The notes below the pieces were generated by a model. It ran no database searches. It was not told the origin of the DNA and was given only the letters and a program-made list of their open reading frames with translations. The position numbers and the translations under genes are program-made. From Collinsella sp. (GTDB taxonomy: Bacteria > Actinomycetota > Coriobacteriia > Coriobacteriales > Coriobacteriaceae): a stretch of DNA of 56,968 nucleotides. Each line of letters opens with the position of its first letter. The stretch's first letter is position 1. The DNA lies in assembly GCA_019419485.1 (NCBI GenBank), contig DXZV01000001.1, positions 2,103 through 59,070 of the forward strand, written 5' to 3'. Shown in pieces: positions 8,440-16,163 of this stretch.

Positions 8440-9069
8440 ATGGCAGCTGCACAGCCGCTTAAGATTCGCATGGTTGCCGGACTCGGCAACCCGGGTGAGG
8501 AATATGCCGAGACCCGCCACAACGCCGGCTTTAAGGCGATCGATGAGCTGGCCCGTCAGGCCGGCGTCACGTACTGGAAAAACCAGGCCGGCGCCGAGGT
8601 CGCGCTCATCAATATCAACGATGCCGAGGAAGAGGGCGGCAAGCGCCAGATTGCGCTGGTCAAGCCGCAGTCATACATGAACACCTCGGGCGGCCCCATC
8701 TCCAAGCTCTGCCGCGAGTACAAAATCAAGGCCGAGGAGCTGCTCGTAATCCACGACGAGCTCGATATTCCCGCCGGCGATGTGCGTGTTAAGGTGGGCG
8801 GCGGCCACGCCGGCCACAACGGCCTGCGCTCCATCATCGACAAGATGGGCAGCCGCGACTTCAGCCGCATCCGCACCGGTATCGGCAACCCTCCCGGCAA
8901 GATGGCTGTCGCCGACTACGTGCTCAAGCAGCTGCGCGCCCGCGAGGCCGAGGACTTCCAGGACACCTGCGCCCGCGCCGCAGACGCCGCCGGCCTGGCA
9001 ATCGTGCACGGCGTGATCTATGCCCGCGACCACGTCAACGGCTCCGCCTCCGCCAACGGCAAGCACTAA
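8440..9069 (+). CDS. pth: Peptidyl-tRNA hydrolase
   Basis: Pth releases peptides from peptidyl-tRNA that has dropped off the ribosome. The 209-residue protein has the family motifs GLGNPGEEYAETRHNAGF with the catalytic His, KPQSYMNTSGG, HDELDIP, and GGGHAGHNGLRSI with FSRIRTGIGNP. I chose the ATG at 8440 because AAAGG lies six bases upstream; the ATG at 8434 abuts that site. It is followed by the palindromic element at 9072, which contains a strong terminator-like hairpin. Confidence 0.96.
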   Translation: MAAAQPLKIRMVAGLGNPGEEYAETRHNAGFKAIDELARQAGVTYWKNQAGAEVALININDAEEEGGKRQIALVKPQSYMNTSGGPISKLCREYKIKAEELLVIHDELDIPAGDVRVKVGGGHAGHNGLRSIIDKMGSRDFSRIRTGIGNPPGKMAVADYVLKQLRAREAEDFQDTCARAADAAGLAIVHGVIYARDHVNGSASANGKH

Positions 9070-9071
9070 AA

Positions 9072-9269
9072 CCTACCATTTAGGGACAGGTTTATTTCGG
9101 CAGGTTTTATCTGCGTAAACGCCGCAGTCGGCACATCGCAATAAACACGCTGCCACCATACATGCATAACGCCCCAAAGGGGGCCGGCCTCACCGATGCG
9201 CGAGGCCGGCCCCCTTTGCCGTTTTGCCTGATAAAACCTGCCAAAATAAACCTCTCCCCCTTTGGTAGG
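9072..9269. repeat. 198-bp palindromic element with 39-bp imperfect terminal repeats
   Basis: The two ends (9072-9110 and 9231-9269) are inverted copies with several mismatches, built from CCTACC, a GGGACAGGTTTATTT-type core and GGCAGGTTTTAT. In the middle is a perfect 16-bp GC-rich stem (9176-9191 with 9202-9217). A partial copy of the same end sequence lies at 20607-20653 next to purF, so this is a dispersed family. No gene inside. Confidence 0.8.
9176..9217. terminator. Bidirectional hairpin terminator after pth
   Basis: AAAGGGGGCCGGCCTC (9176-9191) and GAGGCCGGCCCCCTTT (9202-9217) form a perfect 16-bp stem with a 10-base loop, flanked by short A and T runs. It probably ends pth transcription, and it is the core of the palindromic element around it. 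Confidence 0.7.
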
Positions 9270-9332
9270 CCGAAGTGGATAAACCCTTTTCCCGACCGCC
9301 GAAGACACACGTAAGCGACATGTCCATGAGGG

Positions 9333-9338
9333 TATAAT
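9333..9338 (+). promoter_or_regulatory. Possible -10 box of nfnAB
   Basis: TATAAT stands 106 bases before the nfnA start codon in the only stretch between the upstream repeat element and the gene. No good -35 hexamer is visible at the usual distance, so this rests on the -10 match alone. Confidence 0.4.
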
Positions 9339-9443
9339 TTGCACCGTATGTCTGCACAACGCCTGTGCGCGTACGGTTTTATTCGGGCTACCGTCCATTT
9401 CCGTGGAGGCACGGTTCGGCGGCCCTAACAAGAGAGGGGTTCT

Positions 9444-10283
9444 ATGTATAAGATCCTGGAGAAGACGCAGTTCTCGGAGAAGGTGTTCAAGTTCCGCATC
9501 GAGGCGCCTGCAATCGCCAAGCATGCGCACGCTGGACAGTTCCTCATGGTTCGCGCCAACGAGACGGGCGAACGTGTCCCGTTTACCCTGGCCGGCTGGA
9601 ACGGTGACGAGGGCTGGGTCGAGTTCATCTTCATGGTGATCGGCAAGACCACCGAGATGCTTTCCACCTACGAGGCCGGCGAGTCGCTGCGCGACGTCGT
9701 GGGCCCGCTGGGCGTTCCCACCGAGATGGCCGAGGGCCCCTGCGCCGTCATTGGCGGCGGCGTCGGCCTGGCAATTGCCTTCCCGGTCGCCAAGCACCTG
9801 GTCGAGACCGGCCACGAGGTGCACGCCATCATGGGCGCCCGCACCAAGGACCTCCTGCTCATGGAGGACCAGTTCCGCGAGCTCCTCGACGAGGACCACA
9901 TCCACATCACCACTGACGACGGCTCCTATGGCGAGCAGGGCGTTGTCACCGCTCCGCTGGAGCGCCTGCTGCAGGACAAGGCCGTGAGCCAGGTCTTCTG
10001 CGTCGGCCCCGTTCCGATGATGAAGTTCTCGACCCTCACCGCCCAGAAGTACGACACCCCCATCACCGCGTCGCTCAACCCCATCATGGTTGACGGCACC
10101 GGTATGTGCGGCTGCTGCCGCGTCGAGGTGGGCGGCGTGACCAAGTTCGCTTGCGTCGACGGCCCCGACTTCGATGCCACCCTGGTCGACTGGGATGACC
10201 TTCGTGCCCGCCAGGCCGCTTACCGTTCCGAAGAGGGCGCGTCCCTCAAGGCCTATGAGGAAAAGAGCTGCGCATGCCACTAG
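9444..10283 (+). CDS. nfnA: NfnA-type FAD/[2Fe-2S] subunit of NADH-dependent ferredoxin:NADP oxidoreductase
   Basis: The 279-residue protein is a ferredoxin-reductase-like flavoprotein: FAD-binding region (about 35-100, with VPFTLAG), NAD-binding region (CAVIGGGVGLAIAFPVAKHL), and a C-terminal [2Fe-2S] site in DGTGMCGCCRVEVGG plus FACVDGP. In this family the Asp of DGTGMCG and three Cys hold the cluster. It overlaps nfnB by ten bases, which supports a complex. NfnAB bifurcates electrons between NADH, ferredoxin and two NADPH. Related dihydroorotate dehydrogenase electron-transfer subunits (PyrK) look similar, but the fusion of context with the GltA-like partner argues for NfnA. RBS GAGAGGGG precedes the start. 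Confidence 0.85.
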   Translation: MYKILEKTQFSEKVFKFRIEAPAIAKHAHAGQFLMVRANETGERVPFTLAGWNGDEGWVEFIFMVIGKTTEMLSTYEAGESLRDVVGPLGVPTEMAEGPCAVIGGGVGLAIAFPVAKHLVETGHEVHAIMGARTKDLLLMEDQFRELLDEDHIHITTDDGSYGEQGVVTAPLERLLQDKAVSQVFCVGPVPMMKFSTLTAQKYDTPITASLNPIMVDGTGMCGCCRVEVGGVTKFACVDGPDFDATLVDWDDLRARQAAYRSEEGASLKAYEEKSCACH

Positions 10284-11683
10284 TTAACGGTCGTTTCGTT
10301 GCCGATATGAAGTCGCCCCGCACCCCCGATAACGAGGAGCCGGCTGCCGAGCGCGCCTGCGACTTCCGCCCCGTCGACAAGGGCTTCACCGAGGAGATGG
10401 CGCTGGCCGAGGCCGAGCGCTGTCTCAACTGCAAGAAGCCGTTCTGTGTTGAGGGCTGCCCCGTCAACATCAACATTCCCCGCTTTATCGAGCAGATCCG
10501 CGCGAAGGACTTCGGCGGCGCTCTCGATACCATCCGCGAGGACTCCATGCTTCCCGCCATCTGCGGTCGCGTCTGCCCGCAGGAGAACCAGTGCGAGGGC
10601 AAGTGCATCCGTGGTAAGAAGTCCGAGCCCGTGGCCATCGGCCAGCTCGAGCGCTTCCTGGGTGACCGCCCCGAGCTCGCCTCCACGCCCAAGATGGCCC
10701 CCAAGAACGGCAAGAAGGTCGCCGTCGTGGGCTCTGGCCCGTCCGGCATCACCTGCGCCGGCGAGCTCGCCCGTAACGGCTTTGACGTCACCGTCTTTGA
10801 GGCCTTCTTTACCGGCGGCGGCGTGCTGGTCTACGGCATCCCCGAGTTCCGTCTGCCCAAGGCGGTCGTCAAGCGCGAGATTGACGGCCTGGAGGGCATG
10901 GGCGTCAAGTTTGAGTACAACTCCGTCGTGGGCAACATGGCCACGGCCGAGGAGCTGTTCGAGCAGGGCTTCGACGCCATCTACGTGGCGACCGGCGCTG
11001 GCCTGCCCAAGTTCCTCAACGTCCCCGGCGAGAACCTGCCCAACGTCTTCTTCGCCAACGAGTACCTCACCCGCGTGAACCTGATGAAGGCCAACAAGTT
11101 CCCCGAGTACGACACCCCCACCAAGCACGGCAAGAACGTCGTCGTCTTTGGTGGCGGCAACGTGGCTATGGACGCCGTCCGTACCGCCAAGCGCCTGGGC
11201 GCCGAGCACGCCATCATCGCCTACCGTCGTACCGAGGACGAGATGCCCTGCCGTCGCGCCGAGCTGCACCATGCTAAGGCCGAGGGCGTCGAGGTTCTGC
11301 CGCTCGTCTCCCCGCTCGAGTTTGTCGCTGGCGAGGACGGCTCCGTGTGCGCCGTCAAGGTCCAGAAGATGGAGCTCGGCGAGCCCGACGAGTCCGGCCG
11401 CCGTCGCCCGGTGCCCATCGAGGGCGCCATCGAGGAGATTCCCTGCGACGTCGCGATCTCGGCTATCGGCACCAACGCCAACCCCTTCGCAAAGAAGATC
11501 GGCGGCAAGATGGAGCTCAACAAGTGGGGCTACATCGTTGCCGACGAGGAGACCGGCCAGACCACCGATCCCCGCATCTGGGCCGGCGGCGACATCGTCA
11601 CCGGTGCCGCTACGGTCATTCTGGCGATGGGCGCCGGCAAGAAGGCCGCCGCTTCCATCACCAAGAGCCTGCTGGGCGAGTAA
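10274..11683 (+). CDS. nfnB: NfnB-type subunit, glutamate synthase small-chain-like NADPH oxidoreductase
   Basis: The 469-residue protein has an N-terminal Cys-rich domain for two [4Fe-4S] clusters (CLNCKKPFCVEGCPVN and CGRVCPQENQCEGKC), then an FAD-binding Rossmann motif (VVGSGPSGITCAGELA) and an NADPH-binding motif (VVFGGGNVAMDAVRTAKRLG). These make it the large subunit of NADH-dependent reduced ferredoxin:NADP oxidoreductase when paired with NfnA, as here. It is often annotated gltA because it resembles the small subunit of glutamate synthase, but no large glutamate synthase subunit is present. The pair balances NADH, NADPH and ferredoxin in anaerobes. A terminator follows. Confidence 0.86.
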   Translation: MPLVNGRFVADMKSPRTPDNEEPAAERACDFRPVDKGFTEEMALAEAERCLNCKKPFCVEGCPVNINIPRFIEQIRAKDFGGALDTIREDSMLPAICGRVCPQENQCEGKCIRGKKSEPVAIGQLERFLGDRPELASTPKMAPKNGKKVAVVGSGPSGITCAGELARNGFDVTVFEAFFTGGGVLVYGIPEFRLPKAVVKREIDGLEGMGVKFEYNSVVGNMATAEELFEQGFDAIYVATGAGLPKFLNVPGENLPNVFFANEYLTRVNLMKANKFPEYDTPTKHGKNVVVFGGGNVAMDAVRTAKRLGAEHAIIAYRRTEDEMPCRRAELHHAKAEGVEVLPLVSPLEFVAGEDGSVCAVKVQKMELGEPDESGRRRPVPIEGAIEEIPCDVAISAIGTNANPFAKKIGGKMELNKWGYIVADEETGQTTDPRIWAGGDIVTGAATVILAMGAGKKAAASITKSLLGE

Positions 11684-11711
11684 TCACCTGCAGTGCTAGC
11701 CATCAAACGGC

Positions 11712-11751
11712 AAAGTCCCCGTCGAGCACACGCCCGGCGGGGACTTTTTTA
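11712..11751 (+). terminator. Terminator after nfnB
   Basis: AAAGTCCCCG (11712-11721) pairs with CGGGGACTTT (11738-11747) and is followed by TTTT. Clear rho-independent terminator for the nfnAB operon. Confidence 0.88.
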
Positions 11752-11760
11752 TGCCGGCCG

Positions 11761-11804
11761 CCCAAACCACCACGATGGGGCAGGCACCTTTGTGGTGGTT
11801 TGGG
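11761..11804. repeat. Palindromic repeat of the CACCAC...GTGGTG family (copy 1)
   Basis: CCCAAACCACCAC (11761-11773) pairs with GTGGTGGTTTGGG (11792-11804); the loop contains GGGGCAGGCACCTTT. Two further copies lie at 12096-12136 and 56090-56124. Copies 1 and 2 are in opposite orientation and bracket the triple hairpin array. Confidence 0.8.
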
Positions 11805-11822
11805 ACTTGCCCGGTCGTTTTG

Positions 11823-12038
11823 TCTCAATCTGTAACAGCTGGAGTCCGTTGAGCCCTGCAGTTGTTACAGATTGAGATATTGTGCCGGCCGGCCACGCTG
11901 CATCTCAATCTGTAACAGTTAGAGACCAAATATGCCGCCTGGTGTTACAGATCAAGACGTTGGGCTGACGGCCGAACGGTTCATCTCAATCTGTAACAGT
12001 TAGAGCCATTTTCGCTGGCTTGGTGTTACAGATCGAGA
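11823..12038 (-). repeat. Three hairpins with an exact 80-nt period
   Basis: The arm TCTCAATCTGTAAC occurs at 11823, 11903 and 11983, exactly 80 bases apart. Each is followed 27-28 bases later by its inverted partner (11864-11877, 11944-11957, 12025-12038). The first stem is perfect. In the second and third the partner arm differs; read on the plus strand these differences are A-C mismatches, but on the minus strand they are G-U wobbles, so all three stems stay paired only in RNA made from the minus strand. The array lies just 3' of the minus-strand gene ending at 12143, in the region where its message would run on. Together with the repeats on each side it fills the 460-base gap. Confidence 0.8.
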
Positions 12039-12095
12039 CTATGCAAAAGCCGAGGATAGGCACTGCCGCCAAGGCCTTCCCCTCAGCCTAAAACA

Positions 12096-12136
12096 AAAAC
12101 CACCACAAAGGTGCCTGTCCCCTTTGTGGTGGTTTT
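12096..12136. repeat. Palindromic repeat of the CACCAC...GTGGTG family (copy 2, inverted)
   Basis: AAAACCACCACAAAGG (12096-12111) and CCTTTGTGGTGGTTTT (12121-12136) form a perfect 16-bp stem. The loop TGCCTGTCC matches the inverted loop of copy 1. It lies seven bases after the stop of the cytidylate-kinase-like gene and may serve as its transcription terminator. Confidence 0.82.
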
Positions 12137-12142
12137 GGTCGG

Positions 12143-12766
12143 CTAGCCTTCGAGCTGGGCGACTTTGTAGCGGTAGGCAGCGGCGATAACGTCTTTGCAG
12201 CCTTCGCGCCCCAGCTTGGCGCGGTTGACGACGATGTCCTTGCCGCTCGTCATCTTCCACTTTCCGGCACTGTAGCGCTTATAGAACGCCTCGCGCGCCT
12301 TCTGCTGCTGCTTGACCAGCTTGGCGCCCTTCTTTTTGTTGAGGCCGCGCTTCTTGCGCACGATCTCGACGCGGTCCTCAAAGGGCGCAGTCACCAGCAC
12401 GGCGATGTGGTTGGGGTTGTTGCGCAGCAGATAATCGGACAGACGGCCTTCGATAATGCAGCTCTCGGTCTCGCCCAGATCCAAGATCACTTGGCTCATC
12501 TTTTGGAACAACTTGTCCGAGTACGAACGCGCATCGTAGCGGTCGGGCAGAAACGCCATGTTCTCCACAGCCAGACGCTCGTCGTAGGCGGCCATCTTAT
12601 CGAGCGACTCACCCGCACGCAGCGACGCGCGCACCAGCAGCTCGTTGTCGTACAGCGGAATCCCCAGCTCGTCGGCAAGTATGCGGCCAATCTCGTGACC
12701 CTCGGCGCCAAAATCGCGCGCGATGGTAATGACCACAGGATTCTTCTTATTCTCCAGATCGCTCAT
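12143..12766 (-). CDS. Cytidylate kinase-like family protein
   Basis: The 207-residue protein resembles the cytidylate-kinase-like P-loop family common in gut anaerobes: an N-terminal ITIARDFGAEGHEIGRILADELG in place of a classic Walker A, a central segment SCIIEGRLSDYLL, and a basic lid region (RKKRGLNKKKGAKLVKQQQK). The true substrate of these proteins is not established. GAAAGGA stands before the ATG at 12766. It is the last gene after an amino-acid ABC transporter, separated from the permease by a 13-bp hairpin (12783-12813), so it may be co-transcribed in part. The 3' region carries the triple hairpin array. Confidence 0.8.
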   Translation of the reverse strand: MSDLENKKNPVVITIARDFGAEGHEIGRILADELGIPLYDNELLVRASLRAGESLDKMAAYDERLAVENMAFLPDRYDARSYSDKLFQKMSQVILDLGETESCIIEGRLSDYLLRNNPNHIAVLVTAPFEDRVEIVRKKRGLNKKKGAKLVKQQQKAREAFYKRYSAGKWKMTSGKDIVVNRAKLGREGCKDVIAAAYRYKVAQLEG

Positions 12767-12782
12767 CGCGATTCCTTTCTCT

Positions 12783-12813
12783 ATGTGACAAAGGGGCTGT
12801 CCCTTTGCCACAT
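12783..12813. repeat. Palindrome between permease and kinase-like gene
   Basis: ATGTGACAAAGGG (12783-12795) pairs with CCCTTTGCCACAT (12801-12813), one mismatch that becomes a G-U pair on the minus strand. The core GGGACAGCCCC relates it to the other GGGACAG-centred palindromes of this window. It could weaken read-through from the ABC operon into the kinase-like gene. Confidence 0.65.
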
Positions 12814-12814
12814 T

Positions 12815-13453
12815 CTACGCTGCCATCATTCGCCTCTGATACGCTCTCACCAGCAGCGAGATACCAAAGTTGAGCACAAAGTACATCGCAAACACCAGGC
12901 CGTAGAGCATAAGCACCTGCGACAGATCGATCGCGTGGGCCATCACGACGTTTGCCGTGTACATGAGTTCGGCCACGTTAATGCCCGAAAGATACGAGCT
13001 GTCCTTAATGACGGTCGTGCACTGGCTAAACAGCGCCGGGATGATTGTCTTAAACGTCTGCGGCAGAATGATGTAGCGCATGGTGGCAAAGAAGCCAAAG
13101 CCCTGGCTCTGTGCCGCCTCAAACTGCCCGCGCGGAATCGAGTTGAGGCCGCCGCGCACAATCTCGGCCATAACGGCGCTGGTAAACAGCGTAAAGGCGA
13201 TGGTCGAGATCACAATATCCAAACCCTGCACCGTAAAGTAGATAAACAGGATCCACAGCAGGTTCGGCGTGCAGCGGAACAGCTCGATATAGGCGCTCAC
13301 CAAAATACGGAACGGGCGGGGCGCATAGCTCTTGACGAGCGCCAGCACCGTGCCAAAGATGAGCGAGAAAAAGATCGACAGTGCCGAGATCTCGATGGTC
13401 TTAACAAAGCCGCCCCAAATGTAGAGCAGGTTGGTCGCGTTGAAGATTTCCAT
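12815..13453 (-). CDS. Polar amino-acid ABC transporter permease
   Basis: The 212-residue membrane protein has about five transmembrane helices and the HisM/GlnP family pattern: AYIELFRCTPNLLWILFIYF near residue 55 and the cytoplasmic EAA-type loop EIVRGGLNSIPRGQFEAAQSQGF that contacts the ATPase. It forms a heterodimeric channel with the permease encoded just upstream (13457-14203, three bases apart). With the receptor and ATPase genes this makes a complete importer, probably for glutamate, glutamine or a related polar amino acid; the substrate cannot be read from the sequence. Confidence 0.92.
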   Translation of the reverse strand: MEIFNATNLLYIWGGFVKTIEISALSIFFSLIFGTVLALVKSYAPRPFRILVSAYIELFRCTPNLLWILFIYFTVQGLDIVISTIAFTLFTSAVMAEIVRGGLNSIPRGQFEAAQSQGFGFFATMRYIILPQTFKTIIPALFSQCTTVIKDSSYLSGINVAELMYTANVVMAHAIDLSQVLMLYGLVFAMYFVLNFGISLLVRAYQRRMMAA

Positions 13454-13456
13454 GCG

Positions 13457-14203
13457 CTAGGCCTCCTCTACGTTGTCGAGTCCCAGCTCGGCCAGGCTCA
13501 CGCCGCGCGGACGCTCCTTGGAGCGGCGCTCGAGCCACTGCACCAGCATGGCGAGCGGAAAGCAGATGATGAAGTACATAAGGCAGCAGACGATGTATCC
13601 CTGCAGGTACCCGTACAGACTCACAAAGTTGTCGGAACGATACATAAGGTCGCCACCGGCCACGAGCGCCAGCACCGACGTGTTCTTGACCAGGTTGAGC
13701 GCCTGGTTGCACAGCGGCGGTAGAATGATCTTGAATGTCTGGGGCAGCACGATGTACCAGTAGGACTGCACGCGGGTGAAGCCCTGGCTCTGAGCCGCCT
13801 CCATCTGACCGCGCGGAACGGCCTCGATGCCGGTGCGGATGACCTCCGAGATGTAGGCCGCGTGATACAGGCCCACACCCAAGAAGCCCAGCACGAACGG
13901 CGCGATGCGCACCGGCTGGTCGGCGCCGGTTATAGCCTGCAAAAACTGCGGGCCAGCCATGTACATAAAGAGCACCTGCACGGGCAACGGGGTGTTCTGG
14001 TAAAACTCCACGTACACGCGGCTTATGGCGCGCAGCACGCGCGAGCGAGTGGTAGAGAACACGCCCAGCAATGTGCCCAGCACCAGCGACAGCAGCAGAC
14101 CGGCAACGACCACCTGTAGCGTCACGCCAAAGCCCTCCCAGAAGGGCCCCATGTTTTGAAATGTCGTCGACCAACGGTCGGCGTCAAATAATCCTTCGAG
14201 CAT
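13457..14203 (-). CDS. Polar amino-acid ABC transporter permease
   Basis: The 248-residue membrane protein is the partner permease. It carries VYVEFYQNTPLPVQVLFMYM, typical of the HisMQ/GlnP family, and the coupling loop VIRTGIEAVPRGQMEAAQSQGF. The ATG at 14203 has AAGGAAGGA before it; a longer frame to 14272 would overlap the receptor gene and is less likely. Gene order on the minus strand is ATPase, receptor, permease, permease. Confidence 0.92.
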   Translation of the reverse strand: MLEGLFDADRWSTTFQNMGPFWEGFGVTLQVVVAGLLLSLVLGTLLGVFSTTRSRVLRAISRVYVEFYQNTPLPVQVLFMYMAGPQFLQAITGADQPVRIAPFVLGFLGVGLYHAAYISEVIRTGIEAVPRGQMEAAQSQGFTRVQSYWYIVLPQTFKIILPPLCNQALNLVKNTSVLALVAGGDLMYRSDNFVSLYGYLQGYIVCCLMYFIICFPLAMLVQWLERRSKERPRGVSLAELGLDNVEEA

Positions 14204-14228
14204 TTGATTCCTTCCTTGGACGATGCGC

Positions 14229-15104
14229 CTATACAAGACCCCAGGTCTTGACCTCTTGGTCGAGCCAGCCATCGGCCAGGCGATCGCAAATCACCTGATC
14301 GACCACAGCCGAAAGGTCGCAGCCCTTCTTGGTCGCCACGCCGTAGCCCTGCTCGCCAAACTTGACCTCGGGCTGTAGCAGCTCAACGGTCTCGTTCATG
14401 TAACCGGCCAGCGTGGAACGGTCCATGGCAAAGACGTCGATATTGCCGGCGTCGAGCGAACTCTTGATGATGGGGTAGCCGCTAAAAGCCCTAAACTCGG
14501 GCTTGCAGCTAAAGCCGTTGTCCTTGATCATCTGCTCGATCAGGCCCTGCGTGGTGGCACCCTGGCTCACGCCGATGACCTTGCCGTCCAGGTCCTCAAT
14601 CGAGGTAAAGCCCGAACGTTTCTTGACCATGAGTCCCACGTAGTCGGTGCGGTACGGCGTCGAGAAATCCCAGCTCTTCTTGCGCTCGTCGGTGATGGTG
14701 TAGGTCGCCGCGACCACGTCGAGTTGGCCGTTATCGATCAGCGGGCCGCGCGTCTTGGGCGTTACGTCGGTAAACTCGACAAGCTCCTGGGCGCGGGCCT
14801 CCTTGTAGCTCACGCCAAAGACGGCAGCGGCGATCTGGTAGCACAAATCGACTTCCATGCCCTCAAAGCGGCCCTTGGCGGTGTCGTAATAGCCATAGCC
14901 GGGAACGTCCTTCTTAACGCCGGCATTCAGATGGCCACGCGACTTGATGGCCGCAAGCTTGGACCCCTTGTCGGAGCCCTCGCCGCTGGTGGAGTTACCG
15001 CAACCGGTAAGCGCGGTCCCCGTCAGCGCGAGCATGCCGACGCCCGCCAGCTGCAAAAAGTGACGGCGCGACACGGCCGCCCTCGTCATATCCGTCATGT
15101 CCAT
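14229..15104 (-). CDS. Amino-acid ABC transporter substrate-binding lipoprotein with Tat signal
   Basis: The 291-residue protein is a family 3 solute receptor: GRFEGMEVDLCYQIAAAVFG, the ligand-pocket region and VIGVSQGATTQGL. The N-terminus combines a twin-arginine motif (SRRHFLQLAGVG) with a lipobox (ALTGC), so it is probably exported folded by Tat and attached to the membrane by lipid at Cys, about residue 39. Two closely spaced ATGs (15104 and 15098) could start translation. It sits eight bases after the ATPase gene. It captures the amino acid outside the cell and hands it to the two permeases. Confidence 0.92.
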   Translation of the reverse strand: MDMTDMTRAAVSRRHFLQLAGVGMLALTGTALTGCGNSTSGEGSDKGSKLAAIKSRGHLNAGVKKDVPGYGYYDTAKGRFEGMEVDLCYQIAAAVFGVSYKEARAQELVEFTDVTPKTRGPLIDNGQLDVVAATYTITDERKKSWDFSTPYRTDYVGLMVKKRSGFTSIEDLDGKVIGVSQGATTQGLIEQMIKDNGFSCKPEFRAFSGYPIIKSSLDAGNIDVFAMDRSTLAGYMNETVELLQPEVKFGEQGYGVATKKGCDLSAVVDQVICDRLADGWLDQEVKTWGLV

Positions 15105-15112
15105 CACCGCGC

Positions 15113-15844
15113 CTAGTGCAGAATCTTGGACAGGAACTCGCGGCAACGCGGGTTCTCGGGGTTATCGAAGAAGTGCTCGGGCGTGCCCTCCTCCAAGATG
15201 CGGCCGTCCTCCATAAAGATGACGCGGTCGGCCACCTGGCGCGCAAAGCCCATCTCATGCGTCACGCAGATCATGGTGATATCCTCCTGCGCGAGCTCAA
15301 TCATAACGTCCAGGACTTCCTGGACCATCTCGGGGTCGAGCGCCGAGGTCGGTTCGTCAAACAGGATAATAGGCTGCTTGGTGCACAGGGCACGGGCGAT
15401 GGCGATGCGCTGCTGCTGACCGCCCGAGAGATTCTGCGGATACTCGCCGGCCTTATGAGCCATGCCGACGCGCTTGAGCGCGGCGATGGCGATCTCGGTC
15501 GCCTCCTCCTTGCTCTTCTTTTGTAGCTTGATGGGCGCGAGCGTCAGGTTGCCGAGCACCGTCATGTTGGGATACAGGTTGAACTGCTGAAACACCATGG
15601 AGCTGTACTTGCGAGCCATCTCCAGGTGATTCTTCTTGGTAAGCGGCGTGCCGTCGATGATGACCTCGCCCGACGTGGGCTCCTCCAGATAATCGACGCA
15701 ACGGATGAGCGTCGACTTGCCCGAGCCGGAAGGCCCGATCATTACGAGCTTCTCGCCGCGCTTGACGGTGAGGTTGATATCTTTGAGCACATGCAGGTCG
15801 CCAAAGTACTTGTTGAGATGCTTGATCTCGATCATGTCTGCCAT
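15113..15844 (-). CDS. Polar amino-acid ABC transporter ATPase (GlnQ-like)
   Basis: The 243-residue ATPase has Walker A GPSGSGKST, Q-loop FQQFNLYPN, signature LSGGQQQR, Walker B IILFDEPTSALDPE and the switch His in VTHEMGFA. Length and motifs are standard for GlnQ/HisP. It is the first gene of the four-gene transporter operon; GGGAAGGG precedes the start. TACAAT on the minus strand at 15883-15878 is a possible -10 box. Confidence 0.94.
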   Translation of the reverse strand: MADMIEIKHLNKYFGDLHVLKDINLTVKRGEKLVMIGPSGSGKSTLIRCVDYLEEPTSGEVIIDGTPLTKKNHLEMARKYSSMVFQQFNLYPNMTVLGNLTLAPIKLQKKSKEEATEIAIAALKRVGMAHKAGEYPQNLSGGQQQRIAIARALCTKQPIILFDEPTSALDPEMVQEVLDVMIELAQEDITMICVTHEMGFARQVADRVIFMEDGRILEEGTPEHFFDNPENPRCREFLSKILH

Positions 15845-15955
15845 GGATGTCCCTTCCCTGCGTTTACACGAGTTGAACTATTGTACGGAAAGAACCACGT
15901 TTCCGCAGCCCACACTACATTCCCGTAAAGAACCCGCAATCTTCCACCCACTCAT

Positions 15956-15992
15956 TGGGCACTCATTTAAGTCTGTCCCCAGTGAGCGCCCA
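15956..15992. repeat. Small palindrome with GGGGAC core
   Basis: TGGGCACTCATT (15956-15967) pairs imperfectly with AGTGAGCGCCCA (15981-15992) around CTGTCCCC. The same design, TGGGC-xx-TCA then GGGGAC then AATGA, is seen at 18590-18624. It lies upstream of the amino-acid transporter operon. Confidence 0.6.
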
Positions 15993-16012
15993 ACCGCCCT
16001 TGTTGAGCATAA

Positions 16013-16160
16013 GTCAGCGAAAACCCGTACACGCGAGCAAGGTGACGTGAAATGAAAGGGCGCTGACCTTATGGTCGCGCCCTTGAAATTGAACGTCAGA
16101 TTGCCGCGTGTACGGGTTTGCAGCGTCGAGCCGTTACGCGGTTTGGTAAAACCGCGTAAC
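16013..16160 (+). ncRNA. Structured element with covarying stems (copy 1)
   Basis: This 148-base sequence folds into a 12-bp outer stem (16024-16035 with 16105-16116), a 6-bp stem (16043-16048 with 16093-16098), a terminal hairpin (about 16056-16063 with 16077-16084), and a separate perfect 12-bp hairpin with loop GGTA (16133-16160). A second copy at 46008-46154 has the same conserved single-stranded blocks (AGCAAGG, GATTGCC, GCAGCGTCGA) but different stem sequences that still pair. It ends three bases before the stop codon of yqeY on the opposite strand. Function unknown; it may be a structured RNA or a mobile palindromic repeat. Confidence 0.65.
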
Positions 16161-16163
16161 AAA

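Noticed and set aside
10274..11683. Glutamate synthase small subunit (gltD) as the function of the NfnB gene
   Set aside because: No large subunit is present and the overlapping partner is an NfnA-type flavoprotein, so NfnAB is the better reading.
11823..12038. CRISPR array, because of the regular 80-nt repeats
   Set aside because: The repeated part is a hairpin with two arms and the units are too long; the spacer-like parts are not unique inserts of equal kind, and no cas genes are near.
16133..16160. The GTTACGCGGTTT hairpin as a simple terminator of yqeY
   Set aside because: No T run follows on either strand and the same hairpin is part of a larger conserved fold in both copies.
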